From: Diploscapter coronatus
Lineage: Eukaryota > Nematoda > Chromadorea > Rhabditida > Rhabditidae
Direction: 5' to 3'
Assembly: GCA_964036155.1 (NCBI GenBank)
Contig: OZ038423.1
Coordinates: 62,697,249-62,761,248 of the forward strand
DNA: 64,000 bases
Translations under genes and position numbers: made by a program
Notes under the pieces: model-generated
The model's database searches: none
What the model was told of the DNA's origin: nothing
Seen by the model: only the letters and a program-made list of their open reading frames with translations
Shown: piece after piece, positions 12,878-25,700 of the stretch
Layout: the number at the start of each line of letters is the position of its first letter
How positions within the stretch are numbered: the first letter of the stretch is position 1

Positions 12878-15800
12878 ATGCGAATTACCTGGGTAATTCT
12901 GAATCTCTCGCTACATTTTGCCGGGATTATTGAAGCTGATCGGCATCCCCAGGTTGGTGAATTACCCGATTCCGGCTCAAGTCCAACCTCAACCTCTCAC
13001 CCTGCCCCCCGAATTTCAGCAATCTCAAAGTCTGAGCCTCGGACCTCCGGTGGCTTACGTTCAAAATCTCACCCCTCAATCTGGGTACCGAGAAGGTCCG
13101 AACTTGGATTCTTATCATATAAGGTAAAATTAAGATTCTGATAGTATGGAATTTTATGGGAAATGAAAAAAGAATTTTTGATAATAATATGAAAATTTTT
13201 GTTTCGCGATGCAAAGATAAAGCTTGAAGAAACCTAAAAATCGGTTCAAAATTTTCAGAGAACCCCCGCTATGCGCTTGGAATGTTTCTGACACAGATGA
13301 AGAGAAGTTGCTGGGTAAGTTTTCTGCAAAAATGAGAAAAATCAGTTAAGAATGGAGAAAATTCGAAAAAAATTAATACCGAGGTCCGTTTCACTGAAAA
13401 ATTGATCAGTATGACGAGTTCGAAAAGAAAATTGATCGCATGACAAAATAGATACTTTTCCAAAGATATATTTGAAAATCTTACAAAATCAAATTTAAAC
13501 CTTAATCTAGTCTCATTTAACTTCCATCAATGTCAATTTAATTTCAATAATACTTTACTTGGCTTCAATTTCGACTTGAATTCCTATTTTTCTATCTTTC
13601 AAATTCAGGTCCCGATGAGCCCTACCATACAATGAGAATTCGCTGTTGTGATTCCGACCTTGAAGCGAACTTGAAAGAGTCAATAAAACTCGGAATTAAC
13701 GCTGAAAAGTTGGGCGATGCGGCTAAAGTAAATAAAAAACTAAATAAATTTGAAGAATAATCGATAATTTTAAATTCCAGTTCATCCAGAGAAGAGCCCA
13801 ACTGGAGTTCCAAACGACTTTCGAGGTTATCATCACTGAGAGAAACTTCGCGATCGCCTCGTATTATCATGGGTGCATGACATGCAAGATCATGACCGAT
13901 AAGTACCACGTCTTGATCTATGAAACACCCAATCGGGTAAGGGAAGATATCAAATTTTATATATGAAACTCAATAATTTTGCCATTTTCGACGATATTAA
14001 ATAATGAAGATTAGTTTTTTATTCATATTTATACATATTGTACATCAAAATATTCATAATTGTTTAAAAAAATAATTAAAATCAGCTTTTTATTCATATT
14101 TTAAATTTAGTACGACCCATTTAACATCAAATTCGAAGAGTGGTTCGCTGCTTTGGACGCTCAGGAGGACTTAGGCAGTATCAAAGCCCTGGGAGTTCGA
14201 GGATATTTCCCTGACAAGCGAGAAGACCCCATGGCTGGAGGTAAGGGGCACCATTTTTGCTAAATATAATTATTTCTGATTACATATTATCATTCTTTCT
14301 CACAGAAGACTTGACCTGCCAGCCGCCGATTCAAAATCTCGACAACAATAAAAACCTCTTCAAATTGCCGGACAATCGTAATAATTTCAATTTTTTTAAA
14401 AATAGATTTAAATTTTAGTTACACAATTCAAACTTAAGGTAAATATTTTGAACAAATCGAAGAATTCAAATTTCAGGCGCGAAAAACCGCCTGAAGCCAA
14501 AATCTCTTGTAAATGACAAGGTGGCAGATAAAGCGGACGATGGAGAAACTCTTACGAAGAAGCCTAAGAAAAGGACTCATCTTAGAAAGAAGAACTCGGA
14601 AAATCGACGAGAAAAACGGCAAGCTGAAGACACGAATTTGGCTTCAATAACTGATGCCCTAGAAGAGTTACAGGTGCTGAGTTCATCAACAAGTAGATCT
14701 TAAAACAATTGCTAAGTTAAATTTAAACGCAAATTGTCTTTGACATTTTAAACGCATGGTTTAGGCTAATTCTGACTTTTGACTACTAAATATAAATAAT
14801 CTCAGGAAATCATTGAAGAGCCCTTGACAGTTTCAACCCCTATTCCGGTGACCCCAGTAACGAGAAGAATAACCACCACTACTCATGCACCAACGGCTAC
14901 AGGTATCAAAATAAAAAGAAGATTGACGCTTATTTTGAAATAATTCAAATTTCAGCCCACGTAGATTCCGCCATAGAGAGTGGAACTCGACTTTTTGATA
15001 ATAATTTCACCGCGAACTCGATTGACATCGATAGATCTCATAGTCCTGTGGACGCTAATTTACATGTCAGTAAAAATCGTGCATTCTATTTTAAAATATT
15101 CATTTTCAGGTTCCAGTCGTGGCCACTGAAATTCTAGCGAAAAATGAGCGGAAGGGTCCTGATGCGGAACAGGAAGATAACGACAATTATCGGTGGAATT
15201 TGCGGTTTCCCAAAGGATCGCATTGTATTAAAGGACGAAGATCTGGTGTGTAATTGCAAAACACTCTTTTCCAATTAAAATGACCCTTCGCAATGGCGCA
15301 TACTTTTTTGAGGGTGGTCTTCTCTCCTTTCTCCTATCTTTAAAAGAGAGAGAAAGAATGGGTCACGCCCACTTTATCATGCGACATTGGGCAGATTTCC
15401 TTTTTTACGGAAATATGATAGTTCATGAGATACAGTCCCGTTCGGCATATAATTGAATTAATTAAGGCCATAGATGCTGTGATCGCGCGTTAACGCAGAC
15501 AGTGCGAGACGCTGTAACCGAATTATCGACCTCCCGCTGGTACGGACCCGGAAGTGAAGGTGTTATTGCTGGGGTAAATAGATTAATAATTTGTGCGGTT
15601 AATTATTTTACTTGGGCAATTAACTTCAGAGAATCCAAAGAATGGCCCAACTACGGTTCGAACGATCATACGAAGTTTTCGTGTCCAGACACGACTTTGC
15701 ATTTGCGACATATCACGTGGGAAACGCTATTTGTCATCAGTTCTACAAGGAGTTCTACATTTTGATCTACGCAACGCCTAGACAGGTAATTAAATGGTTA

Positions 15801-18800
15801 GACTACTCAAATAATTGCCCTAATTAAGTACGACGTTGATTATCAAGAGGCTGAGAATTACTTCTTTAATTTCGCTGAAAGAGAGCATTTGGGTTCAACC
15901 GAAATCACCCTGCCTGAAATGAAGGACTTCCATACCCTTCTTGCTATTGAAGCTGAAGGACCCAGAGCTGGGTTCCCCGTTAATTCTCACTGCGATCAAG
16001 ATCATAGGGGTAATTAAATAGTTAATTATCCTAATTAAATCACTACTTGCTCTATTTAGGCTCGTATTGTTGTAATGTTCAGTTATTCAACTCGCTTCTT
16101 CGGGCGTATCAGCAGGTAATTAGATTGCCCAACTTCCATCAATACAATCTACGGCAATTTTCTAGGGTAATTGAAAGTTAACTAGGATAATTAAGTTTCA
16201 ACTATGCTAATTAAGAGACTCCAATGGGACGCCGAGGAACTATTTCAACACTCTATGGAGGTTTTCATCTCTTATGATGACTTTATCTTTAATGTCAACC
16301 ATGCTAATGATTCAATCTGTAAATTCCGAGTGGATAAGTATTACATCTTTGCTTACACGACCAACTCGAATATTACGGTACGCGAATTACGAAAGTTACG
16401 GTTAAAATAAGAATGTTAATTACAGTATCCTTTGCATTGGCCTGTAGAAGTCGACCTGGGAGAGGCTAAACCTATGAATTGCCCTCCGGACTTGGAGAAA
16501 CTAGATGGTATATTAATTTAAATATCTTTAATGATTTGAAATTTAGGCGTTATATGTTGCGACCGAAATATGCAATATGATATGTTCAAAACTATCGATG
16601 TTGAGAAACAGAAAGAGGGCTTTAACCGACATCAAACGCAATATATGGCTACTGTAATTTAAACATGTCAACTAAATTGTCAAACTTGATATCTCAGGCG
16701 ATATTACGTAAAATCCAAAGGCGATTTAACACTACATTCGAAACTATCTTAACGCCGGCAGATTTCATTTGGAAGTCTGGACTATTCAGTGATAGGACAT
16801 GCAAAATTGATGCTGGAATGTATAATGTCCTGGCTTATCAGACATCTTATCTGGTGAGTTAATTATTCAAACTATCCTTGTTTAATTACTCAATTATATC
16901 CATGTAATTAATAATTGCCTTAATTATCGATTTAATTAGCCTCCTCCTGCTTCGGATTTCCCGCCTACAGAACAGCAATTAGCGTCTGCTATCGCTGCAC
17001 TTCGCGCTCAACAAGAAGCGGCCGCCGCAGCTGCTCAGGCTGGCGGTATTCTAATTTAATTTTTGACTTTTTTAATTCATCGAATTATTTTAGGCCAAGG
17101 AGCCGGACAGGGTCAGGGTCTGGGTCAGGGCCAGAGTCAGGGACAAGGGCAAGGTTTGCAGAAAAAATTTAATTTTATGTCAAAGATAGCCCTGAACTTT
17201 CTATTTTTAAAATTATAAACGTTTTTCATAATATTTCAAATTAAGTTTCCTAACTCTTACCTTAAAATTGCCAACTCTATTGAAATATTCTAAAAGAAAT
17301 AATTTAGCAACAATTAAATTTTAGGCCAAGGCCAGGGTCAGGGTCAGGGTCAAGGAAACGCAGCTGCTCAGGCATAAAACACAAAATTTTATGGTTACGA
17401 TATTCTAATTTCCTTGCTTAAGGCAGCAGCAAACCAGTTCGCGGCGGCACAGTTTGCTCAGGCCAACAGTTTTGCGATCGCCAATCAATTCGCGGCGCCA
17501 CAATTTGCTCAAATCAACGATTTTGGGATCGTTAATCAATTCGCCATCGCAGAACCACCAATAGTAGAACCACCGATCGCACCGTCACCGTTCTGTATGA
17601 AGATTTATTCAATTTAATAAAATTATAAATAAAAAGCTGATCTTCGTTGTTAAAATTAAATACTTTGATGAAATAATATATATTTTCTCAAAGAAATATT
17701 TATTGAAGATTATCTAAAGCTGATCTTCACAAATATTAATCTTAAAAATTCGAAGAGGCATTAATCTCTAAATTTAAAATCATATTTCAATCCCAGCCGA
17801 AGGTGGAGGCCTGGCAGGAGCGAGTGTCGCGAATTGCGACCTTCGCTTTTTCCATTTCGTAGAAAAGTTACAGTTTTTCTATGTTATCAGATTGAATCTA
17901 TCCCCGATGCAAGAAAATGTTTTTTCTTTCCTCTTTCCCCATACTTTAATGCTCTAACCATTTTCAGACAGAGTGTGCTTCTCATCGGACACTTGGCTGA
18001 CGACCCCGAATGGCAAGAAGAGAATAGACGAGGTTGAAGTCGGCGACTTCATATTGACGGCCAATAAGACTCACGTAATTCTTTGAATTACATGTTATCA
18101 TTTATTCTTTTGCGTCATCCAGTAAGTTCTTGGAATTAAAAAAAATTAGTATACCGTTTTCCTGATGCTATATGTTATCAGAAGAGTGAATATGGCATTG
18201 AAGTTAGAGAGTTCGAATTCTAAAATTTATAGATCTTATTTGATGATCCAAGATTTATCTTTAATTTTTTTAAAATATTTTATTTCAGGTCTACTTCACC
18301 CCCATTCTAATGTGGCTTCACAAAGAACCTGAAGTCAACGCGAGCTTCATCACGATTATCACCGAATTTGGCAAGGCACTAAGGCTAACTGGCAAACATT
18401 TAATGTACATGAATGAGTGTGAAGGTATTTATTTAAAAATTCAATTTAAATAATAATGATTTTAAGATTATTACGACGAATACATCGATTTCACCCCGAC
18501 AAAGCCCGTCTACGCTGATGAATTAAGGATTGGGCAATGTGTTATTGTTATTCATAAGGTAATTTGATCTTTTAATATCATTAAATACAACATAGGATCT
18601 AAATCTCCTATTTAAAACACACATTTTATTATTAAATACTCTAATTTTAGGGTCGTTTCCGTCAGCAAAAAATCGAGAGTATCTTTATCACCCAAAGAAA
18701 GGGCATTTATGCTCCATTAACGAATAATGGAAGGCTAATTGTAAATGATATGTTGGCATCATGTTATAGCGATACGAAGAGAGCCATGGGAGTCATTATA

Positions 18801-19062
18801 CAGTACAAATTTGCTGAGGTTTAAATTTATTAAAATTAAAAACTATAATTTTAATTTAATAGTTTTTCACACGTATGCGAAGGATCGTTAGTGATTTCAC
18901 TGGTGAATCTAGCCTTAATGAATTGGTAAGTTGGATATTTATTTAAATAAAAAAATCATATTTAAATTTATAGTTTATATCTAATTTTAGGTACCTCTCC
19001 CCGTCGGTGTCGATATATTATTAGGTATGGCGAAACTCGTTATCCCTCACTTTCTCTTATGA
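12878..19062 (+). CDS. Hedgehog-related protein: signal peptide, four Ground-type domains, Q/A/G linker, Hint/Hog domain
   Basis: Exons: 12878-12952, 13020-13123, 13259-13314, 13609-13727, 13781-13936, 14111-14240, 14306-14377, 14477-14673, 14806-14902, 14956-15065, 15110-15247, 15499-15573, 15630-15785, 15829-16009, 16060-16115, 16216-16377, 16426-16507, 16547-16653, 16698-16853, 16940-17045, 17094-17153, 17325-17371, 17423-17594, (possibly one from 17797), 17968-18074, 18289-18424, 18467-18558, 18651-18818, 18863-18925, 18991-19062; about 1,083 residues. The signal peptide is MRITWVILNLSLHFAGIIEA. Four Ground/Ground-like units follow, each ending in a 156- or 162-nt exon with an F-E-V-hydrophobic core, an internal Cys and a Y-hydrophobic-A/Y end. 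Units 1, 3 and 4 keep the N-terminal CC pair. A GQGQ-rich and AAANQF-rich linker precedes the Hint domain, which has CFSSDTWL, LTGKHLMYM (TxxH) and YAPLT...LASCY. Known Hog domains cleave themselves at that Cys. The 17372 and 17594-17968 junctions are uncertain. Confidence 0.88.
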
Positions 19063-20696
19063 ATGAAAAGTACAACACTTTAAATTATTGTTATATCTGA
19101 TGAGTTTTGCGATATACGCTTATTTGTTTGTTGAAATTATTGTTATTTTTGGCTTAATGATATAATAATTTATTTAGAATGTCGATTAAAAGAATATCAT
19201 TAAGTCATTTCACAGTTGCCATTTCAAAAGTCAAACTTTTACGAGCTTGTACATGAATGTGTATATGTTAATAAATAAATACTGAATTCAATATTCTAGT
19301 CTGTGAAATATTAAATAAATACTAGTCGTTATATTATAAATATTTAACTATTCTGTCTTCTAAATATTAATAATATAAGAATTCGGTTTCTCTTCGAAGT
19401 GATAGGACCAAATGTAAGCTTGAAAGGAGGGTGTGGGAAAAAGGGAAGTGAGAACGATAGAGATAAAGAGGATATAGGGAACTAAGGATGGGATAAAGAC
19501 GGATAATTGTGTGACCTTATTTCGGCATCAGCAAGGCATTCGATATTCCAGTGCCCCCCTCTTGAAATCCAGAGATATTAAAAGGATTTTACTTTCAGAA
19601 CATATTGATTGCAAATCACTTTCCTTTCTTCATTTTCAATTTTCCTTATAGGTTCATTTTCATTTATCACTAAATACGGGAAAATGATTATGAAATTCAC
19701 TTTTTATTATTTTCATATAATATCTTCTTTAAATTTAATTACATTTGAATCTTTTATGGTGTAAGCTATAATTATAATATGATTTTAAAAAATAGCGTTT
19801 TTCTTATCATCAAATCTATTTAGAAGATATTATGTATCCCAATCTTATATCTTCTAATCTTTGAGAGACTAAGAAAATTGCTACTTTATTTTTGCATATT
19901 ATCAGATTTTCTCGTCACTAATGGTCTCCAACCGCGTAATATCCGATTCTTAAAATGCTTCAAGGAAAAAAATGAATGAAATTTCGAAGGTAGATTTTAT
20001 CTTTCAGGTGCCAAAATCTATCGTTATACATTAGGGGATTTCATAAATCTCTTTAAATTTATTAATTATTAAAAGTCATGATGCTATTCAAAATTTATTA
20101 TTGTTATTTTTAATTTATTTTAAAATGTCTTTTTATAATTATGCTGATCGATCACCAGATTATCTATGCGACCTCCACCAACTGAGGGCTGGCACCTAGA
20201 AAGGGTCAGAGAGATCTTTCTAGTAAAGTTTTAGATAAATGTCAAACTCTTGCATTTTCCCGGTTTTGATCGAGCCACAGAAAAGCCGACAAGGGCAATG
20301 GAGAAAACACAGAATAAACTTTCTCATTCTGAAAATACGCCCGAAATTTTAGAGGAAGTCAAGTAGAAGGGTTAAATTTAAATTAGATTCAATTATACAA
20401 GAATAATGTAATTTGGTACCTAGATTACTTTCAAAAATAATATGAATTAAGATATGATAAGCCTTGTATATCGAATCTTTGACAACAATCGGACTGAGAA
20501 AGAATCGCTCATTGCCCTTTCTGTAAACCAGATGGGGCAGTTGGTTATCTAACAGTTTCGACTCATACATTCGGTCTATAAACAAAGTCCAGAACATTTA
20601 TCAAAGGGAATTTTTTTTTATAGATTTGAAAACTCCAAGTGTTTAGTTTGTAAAAATTTATTGCTGGTATTGAACATTTCATATCTGACAGAACAT
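19063..20696. other. Intergenic, AT-rich, no gene seen
   Basis: Convergent spacer between the Hog gene (+) and the C-type lectin gene (-). An AATAAATAAATA stretch near 19270 is a candidate polyadenylation signal for the Hog gene. Apart from some long A/T runs nothing is recognisable. Confidence 0.55.
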
Positions 20697-22753
20697 TTAG
20701 CAAACAGGATCCATCTGACAAAGAATGCGGAGATAGGAACTAAATTTTTAATGAATTAATATAAAGGAATAGTTTTGATTCACTTACCTGCCGCAAGTCC
20801 AATCAAACCATCTTGGATATGATACTGGGGCTGGACGAATAATAACCTAAGATTAATATTGATGCATAACACATCTCCTTAAACGATTATTTATGTTATC
20901 ATCCTCTACTAAATATATATGCAAAGCATAGAAGGATACAATAGCGTTATTACCTTTTCGTATAGCATTTTTATTTAGTTGATATGTAAACTGTTAAAAA
21001 TTGAACTTACTACATATGCAACTTATTGATATGCTCTTTAACATTGGTTGTTATACTTCTCTTTAAAAAAAACTTACACATGGACCACTACCGTTTGGTT
21101 CTACAAATAAAAGGAGCTCTACTTATCAATAAATTGGCTATTTACCATTAGTCGCCCACCAATTCGTCAAAGTTACTGGGGTTCCATCGCCATACTCCCA
21201 AATACCGCTCTGTTAAAGAAATGCTTATCATTATGATGCCTAGACACTAAATATGGTTTAGCATACGCCAGGTGGGTTTTCTTGGATTCCAATATAAAAG
21301 GTCTCGCCTCCAGCGGGATAGGCTAAAAATAAAAATATGATTATTTTACTGCGTGAAAATTATGCACGACTGTTACAACATGCTCATTAGGGTATTGTTC
21401 TATGAAATTGGCAGAATTCTTATTTAAATATGTTACACTTCGAAATAAACTCTAGATCAAGGCAAAATTTATGATAGCCTGCATTTCATATTAGCAAAAA
21501 ATCGCTAAAATCTGTGTGCGAAACTACTTATAACAATAATTGAGTAGATTCGTGTCCACTGTACAAATGCGTTGATTCTTAATAACGTTTGATAACATAC
21601 TTGCAGCGACTGCATTGATTTGATCGTCACTTGTGGGATACCACAGGTGAGAAGCTGGGTTGATCGCCTGACAACCAGCCAATGCACCGGCAGGACCAGC
21701 ATAACTCATGCCACCTTCGTCTTGATACTGCAATTTGCATTGGCCATTCATTCGAATGTGCGTACTTACGAAACAGCTATCGTAGGTAAACGTGAACGGA
21801 GCAGGGCATATCGATGCTGCAAATGCATTATTTGAGTTTTATCATTATAAGATCGTGTCGAATAATGAGCAGCTGCTAACAATTTGATTTGGAATTGCAT
21901 TTTACTCAGCAAGCGAATGCAGGTAACATTTTTTTAAAATACATTTACTTTTGTAGATACTTTAATCCAATTTAGAATTGTGACAAGTTTGATAGATGAT
22001 AAATGTATAGATCGCTTTTAAAAATGGCAACTTACGAGTGCAAGTAGTTGTCGTTGGACTTGTCGTCGTTGAACTTGTTGTCGTTGAAGTTGTTGTTGAA
22101 CTTGTCGTCGTTGAAGTTGTTGTTGAACTTGTCGTCGTTGGACTTGTTGTCGTCGTCGTTGGACTTGTCGTCGTTGTTGTTGGACTTGTTGTTGTGGTGC
22201 TGCTGCTACTCGTCGACAATGTTGTTTCTAAATCGTCTGATCCTAATTCTATCTTATCCTTTTTGCAAAGTAAGACGTTTGTTCATCAATGGACGCGCAG
22301 GGCGATTTGCAAATATCATAATGTCGGACTCATAGCTAAAGATAGACAAGGAGAGACTAGGGTAGGGAAAAATAGAATGAGGAAAGAAACGTTCTGACAT
22401 TCCGATATTTTCAGATTGCCGGCGCGTAGAAATATATATTTTAGTTGTAGTGCATGAGAAATTGTGAGTATACTCAATAAAAAAATTGCTAGAATGCCTG
22501 TTTCCCATTTCTTTTTTGGGATATTTTAAGTCATCAATGTTCCGCTACGTGCAAATTGCATTCACATAATCCTCGTTTCGGCGATATCTGTCGTTTGAAT
22601 TGTAGATTTTCCCATAGACGTACCTTGTGTCTCCTCTTCGGTTGTTGTGTCCTCCAGCATCGTTGTGGTTTCTAGGTCTGATAGGTCTATGTCGGGGGTT
22701 GTCATGCATGAAGTCGCAATTCGGACTAGAAGGCAGACGATGACTGATTTCAT
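20697..22753 (-). CDS. Secreted C-type lectin with mucin-like Ser/Thr stalk
   Basis: Nine exons join exactly into 246 residues plus stop: 22624-22753, 22036-22227, 21770-21816, 21601-21727, 21267-21322, 21146-21209, 21078-21100, 20788-20846, 20697-20739. The protein starts with a signal peptide (MKSVIVCLLVRIATSC), then a Thr/Glu stretch and a Thr/Ser/Pro stalk of about 60 residues (exon 2), likely O-glycosylated. The C-type lectin domain begins CPAPFTFTYDSCF and contains YIGI (the WIGL position), TNWW, NEPNGSGPC, RWFDWTC and a final ILCQMDP. The EPN triplet is the mannose-type calcium/sugar-binding motif in known lectins; the partner WND motif is WFD here, so calcium binding is plausible but unproven. 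Exon 7 is only 23 nt. A likely role is carbohydrate recognition outside the cell, as for nematode clec proteins. Confidence 0.9.
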
Positions 22754-22754
22754 T

Positions 22755-22761
22755 CTGAAAT
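22755..22761 (-). other. Candidate trans-splice acceptor of the C-type lectin gene
   Basis: Read on the minus strand the sequence is ATTTCAG followed by one base and the start ATG. It resembles a spliced-leader acceptor and supports the ATG at 22753 as the true start. Confidence 0.5.
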
Positions 22762-25700
22762 GTCGAAATATCGGCGAATCGGAATGCGAAAAATAGAGAA
22801 ATGAGGTTTCACATTGATTCGAAATATCTTGAATAATGTCTATTGTCCACCAGCCTTTTATAGGCGTAACCTGAAGAATCAATTATAAGGAAACGAGTTT
22901 CCCCCTTTTCACCCTATCTGTCCGGCAATCAGTCATGGATATTCGCTTTATTTGGCATAACGTTATCCTTCTTTATCTGTTCCTCATTTGCACTGTACTG
23001 CTATCGGTCGATTGAGCTTTCATAATGTAGCTCATGGAAATGTTAGTATACAGCTGTTCTAGTCAATTTCTATTTATTCGATAGTGGGATAAATTAACTT
23101 CATAAAAAATATCGGATAACCTAGAATATATCGGATGGTGCGAAAGTTTTGTTACGATTAGAATTACTCGAATATTTGGGAGAACTGTAGTAAAACATTC
23201 GGGACAGTTGATATTTCCTTTTAAATGATCATAAATATTGCACCAGAAATTCCTTTCTGGTAGGGGAATCTCATTCTGTTTCTTCTTTTGCAAGAACAAA
23301 AATCCACCACTTCCTGCTTCATTTTTGTTTACGATTTTGCAAGCGTTAATAAGATCTGGTGAATATGAAGCATTTGCAGCTGATTTTCTTATCTTTCTAT
23401 TCTTTGACTATTGAAGCGGAATGAGAAAGTAAATGGAAACGACTGATTGGAAGGGATGGAAAGATGTCGCATTAATTTATCGCTTCTCGGCTTAAGAGTG
23501 TATTTGTAAGACTCGAACAGTTTACGGATTTCAAAAAAAAATCGGAAAAATCATGATTTGACTATAGAGGTGGATACCCCTATGGATCCTAATCACAAAA
23601 TCGAGGAGATTAGGCCCGGTCCTCAAAAGTGGGCGGAGCTATGCTAATTTGAAAATTTTGATTTCGATGAAAAGTGCTCGTTAGATGGTTACAAAGAAAA
23701 CTTTTGCTATAAAAGATTTTCGAAAAACAGTTATCATTATCATGATCAGTATGAAAAGCTGAACAATATGTTTGAAAATCAGCCCGATTTGCGGATCCCT
23801 GTTTATACCTCCTTATTAAGACTTGAGTTTTTGCTGACATTCACTCTTAAGTAAACTTATTTAAATATTTGAACATTAATGTATGTTCGTTAAAATATTC
23901 GGAATATTCGATTCAAGCTTTATTAGGACGTTATGACTTGTCCCTCATATGAGGAAGCTTTATGAGAGGATGAGAAAAATATCACAATAGCAAAAAATCC
24001 TCCCATTCCTACGAGTGAGCCGTTCATTGATCCAATTGTTTATGCCATGAATACCCATATGCAGACGCGACTTTTCTATGAACGGCTAACATTATAGCTC
24101 CACCAGCCATCGTTTGCATTGACCACAGAATTTTTTTTTTTTTTAAATATCTGTCCCATTTTATGCTTATATCGTCATCAAAACTTTAAATTGTTAACGT
24201 TTGCGTGAATATTCATACATAGCATTTAAAGGTGGAATTCGTTTCCGATATGAACACACTTTGCGACTGCGCTATCTCTGCGTGTGTTTAAGTGTGTAAA
24301 ATATGATGACTATCTTATGATGCTCATGAAAGTAAGGAAATTAGAAACTCAAAAATATTCACGCTTTCAACTTTGCCCACTAATTCACTTGGTCTTATCA
24401 TGATTTTAAGGTTGTGTTATTTTATTCAAAAATTACTATCGTCATCTTATTTTTGAATTGTGAGAAGAGTGTTTGTAACAACTCTTTGGGGAAAAGACTA
24501 ATTGCCGAGCAAAATACATTTCATTGTTATTACCTTTACGTTCCTGAATTTCATGGGCAATTACCAGATTTTTCTTTAAGGAATTATCGTAATTTATTGA
24601 GAGATCCTCAAGAGAACGGCTATTTTCGATCGAAATCTTGTCATATTTCATCCCGGCCGAGCTCTCGCTTGCCCACTTTTCACACTACAAAATCGCCCCG
24701 ATGGCGTGTTCACAAAATATTACCACATTTTACGCGAATTAACAGAAAAACTTCCTGCATTTGAATCGCTAACGAGGACGTATAGAGTTACGCGGGTTTG
24801 CGAATTTACTCATTTATCCATTAGCACATTATTAATTTCCGCTTAGCGACTATGAATTATTCACTTCGAAAAGCTCAAATTTATGTTTTAGAATTTCGGT
24901 ATTGCTGCAATTAATATGCGATTCTTTCAATAATTCACTCGGAATTTTCGATATGTAGATTTCAAAAGGTGTTCAAAAAATTCTTAAAGATTTTTACTTT
25001 ATGTTTTATAGATAATAAAAATATAAGTCTAAATAATATAATCTTTTGAAAATACATCTTCAGATTAACATTAGAAATAATTGTGAAATCTGAATCTCCC
25101 AAAGATTAACGATTATTCAACTCTGTAAATATGATATTTGCTAATTATAAGATTGAAGAAATTCTGAACGATCAAAACTTCTATTATATTCTAGCTTGTT
25201 ATTTTTTGTTGTAATAATTAACAGAAAAGAATATCTCACTATCAAAATGCATGCCTTCTGGCACTTTATCTTCCACCAATTACTTCCTCTCCTTTCTTCT
25301 CCTTCTTATAATCTTCTTCTCATCCACATACACACATACATGTACACACCCAATTGACGAACTTCTGATACTCGAATTCACACCCATGATAAATTCTCCA
25401 TTCAGCACGTTTATTTCGGGAATTTTCAGAGCATTTTTGAGTTAGTATTGTTATTTTTAAATTGCTTGTGTAATTTCTGGGACAAATTTGGATCCAGATT
25501 CCGGATTTTTCCTTTAAAAAAATTTCAATCTGCTAATTTTAGCACAAACATAAGATATCAAAGTTCTTCGTGATTTGTTGCGTTGACTTCATTTCTAGCA
25601 GCATTTATTCTCTTCGGCAATTGAAATATGTGTTTTTTCCGTCTTTGATTCATTCAATAGGAGTTCATTAAAATCTCGTACATGATTCTTGAAATTTCAT

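Noticed and set aside
22038..22397. Plus-strand frame of Val/Leu repeats
   Set aside because: It is the complement of the Thr/Ser stalk exon of the C-type lectin.
24414..24764. Plus-strand open frame of 116 codons with a hydrophobic start
   Set aside because: It begins with GTG, has no ATG near the hydrophobic stretch, no homology and no linked exon.
25251..25445. Plus-strand ORF starting MPSGTLSSTNYFLSFLLLL
   Set aside because: It resembles a signal peptide but the rest is low-complexity from a CTT/CACA tract, with no partner exon.
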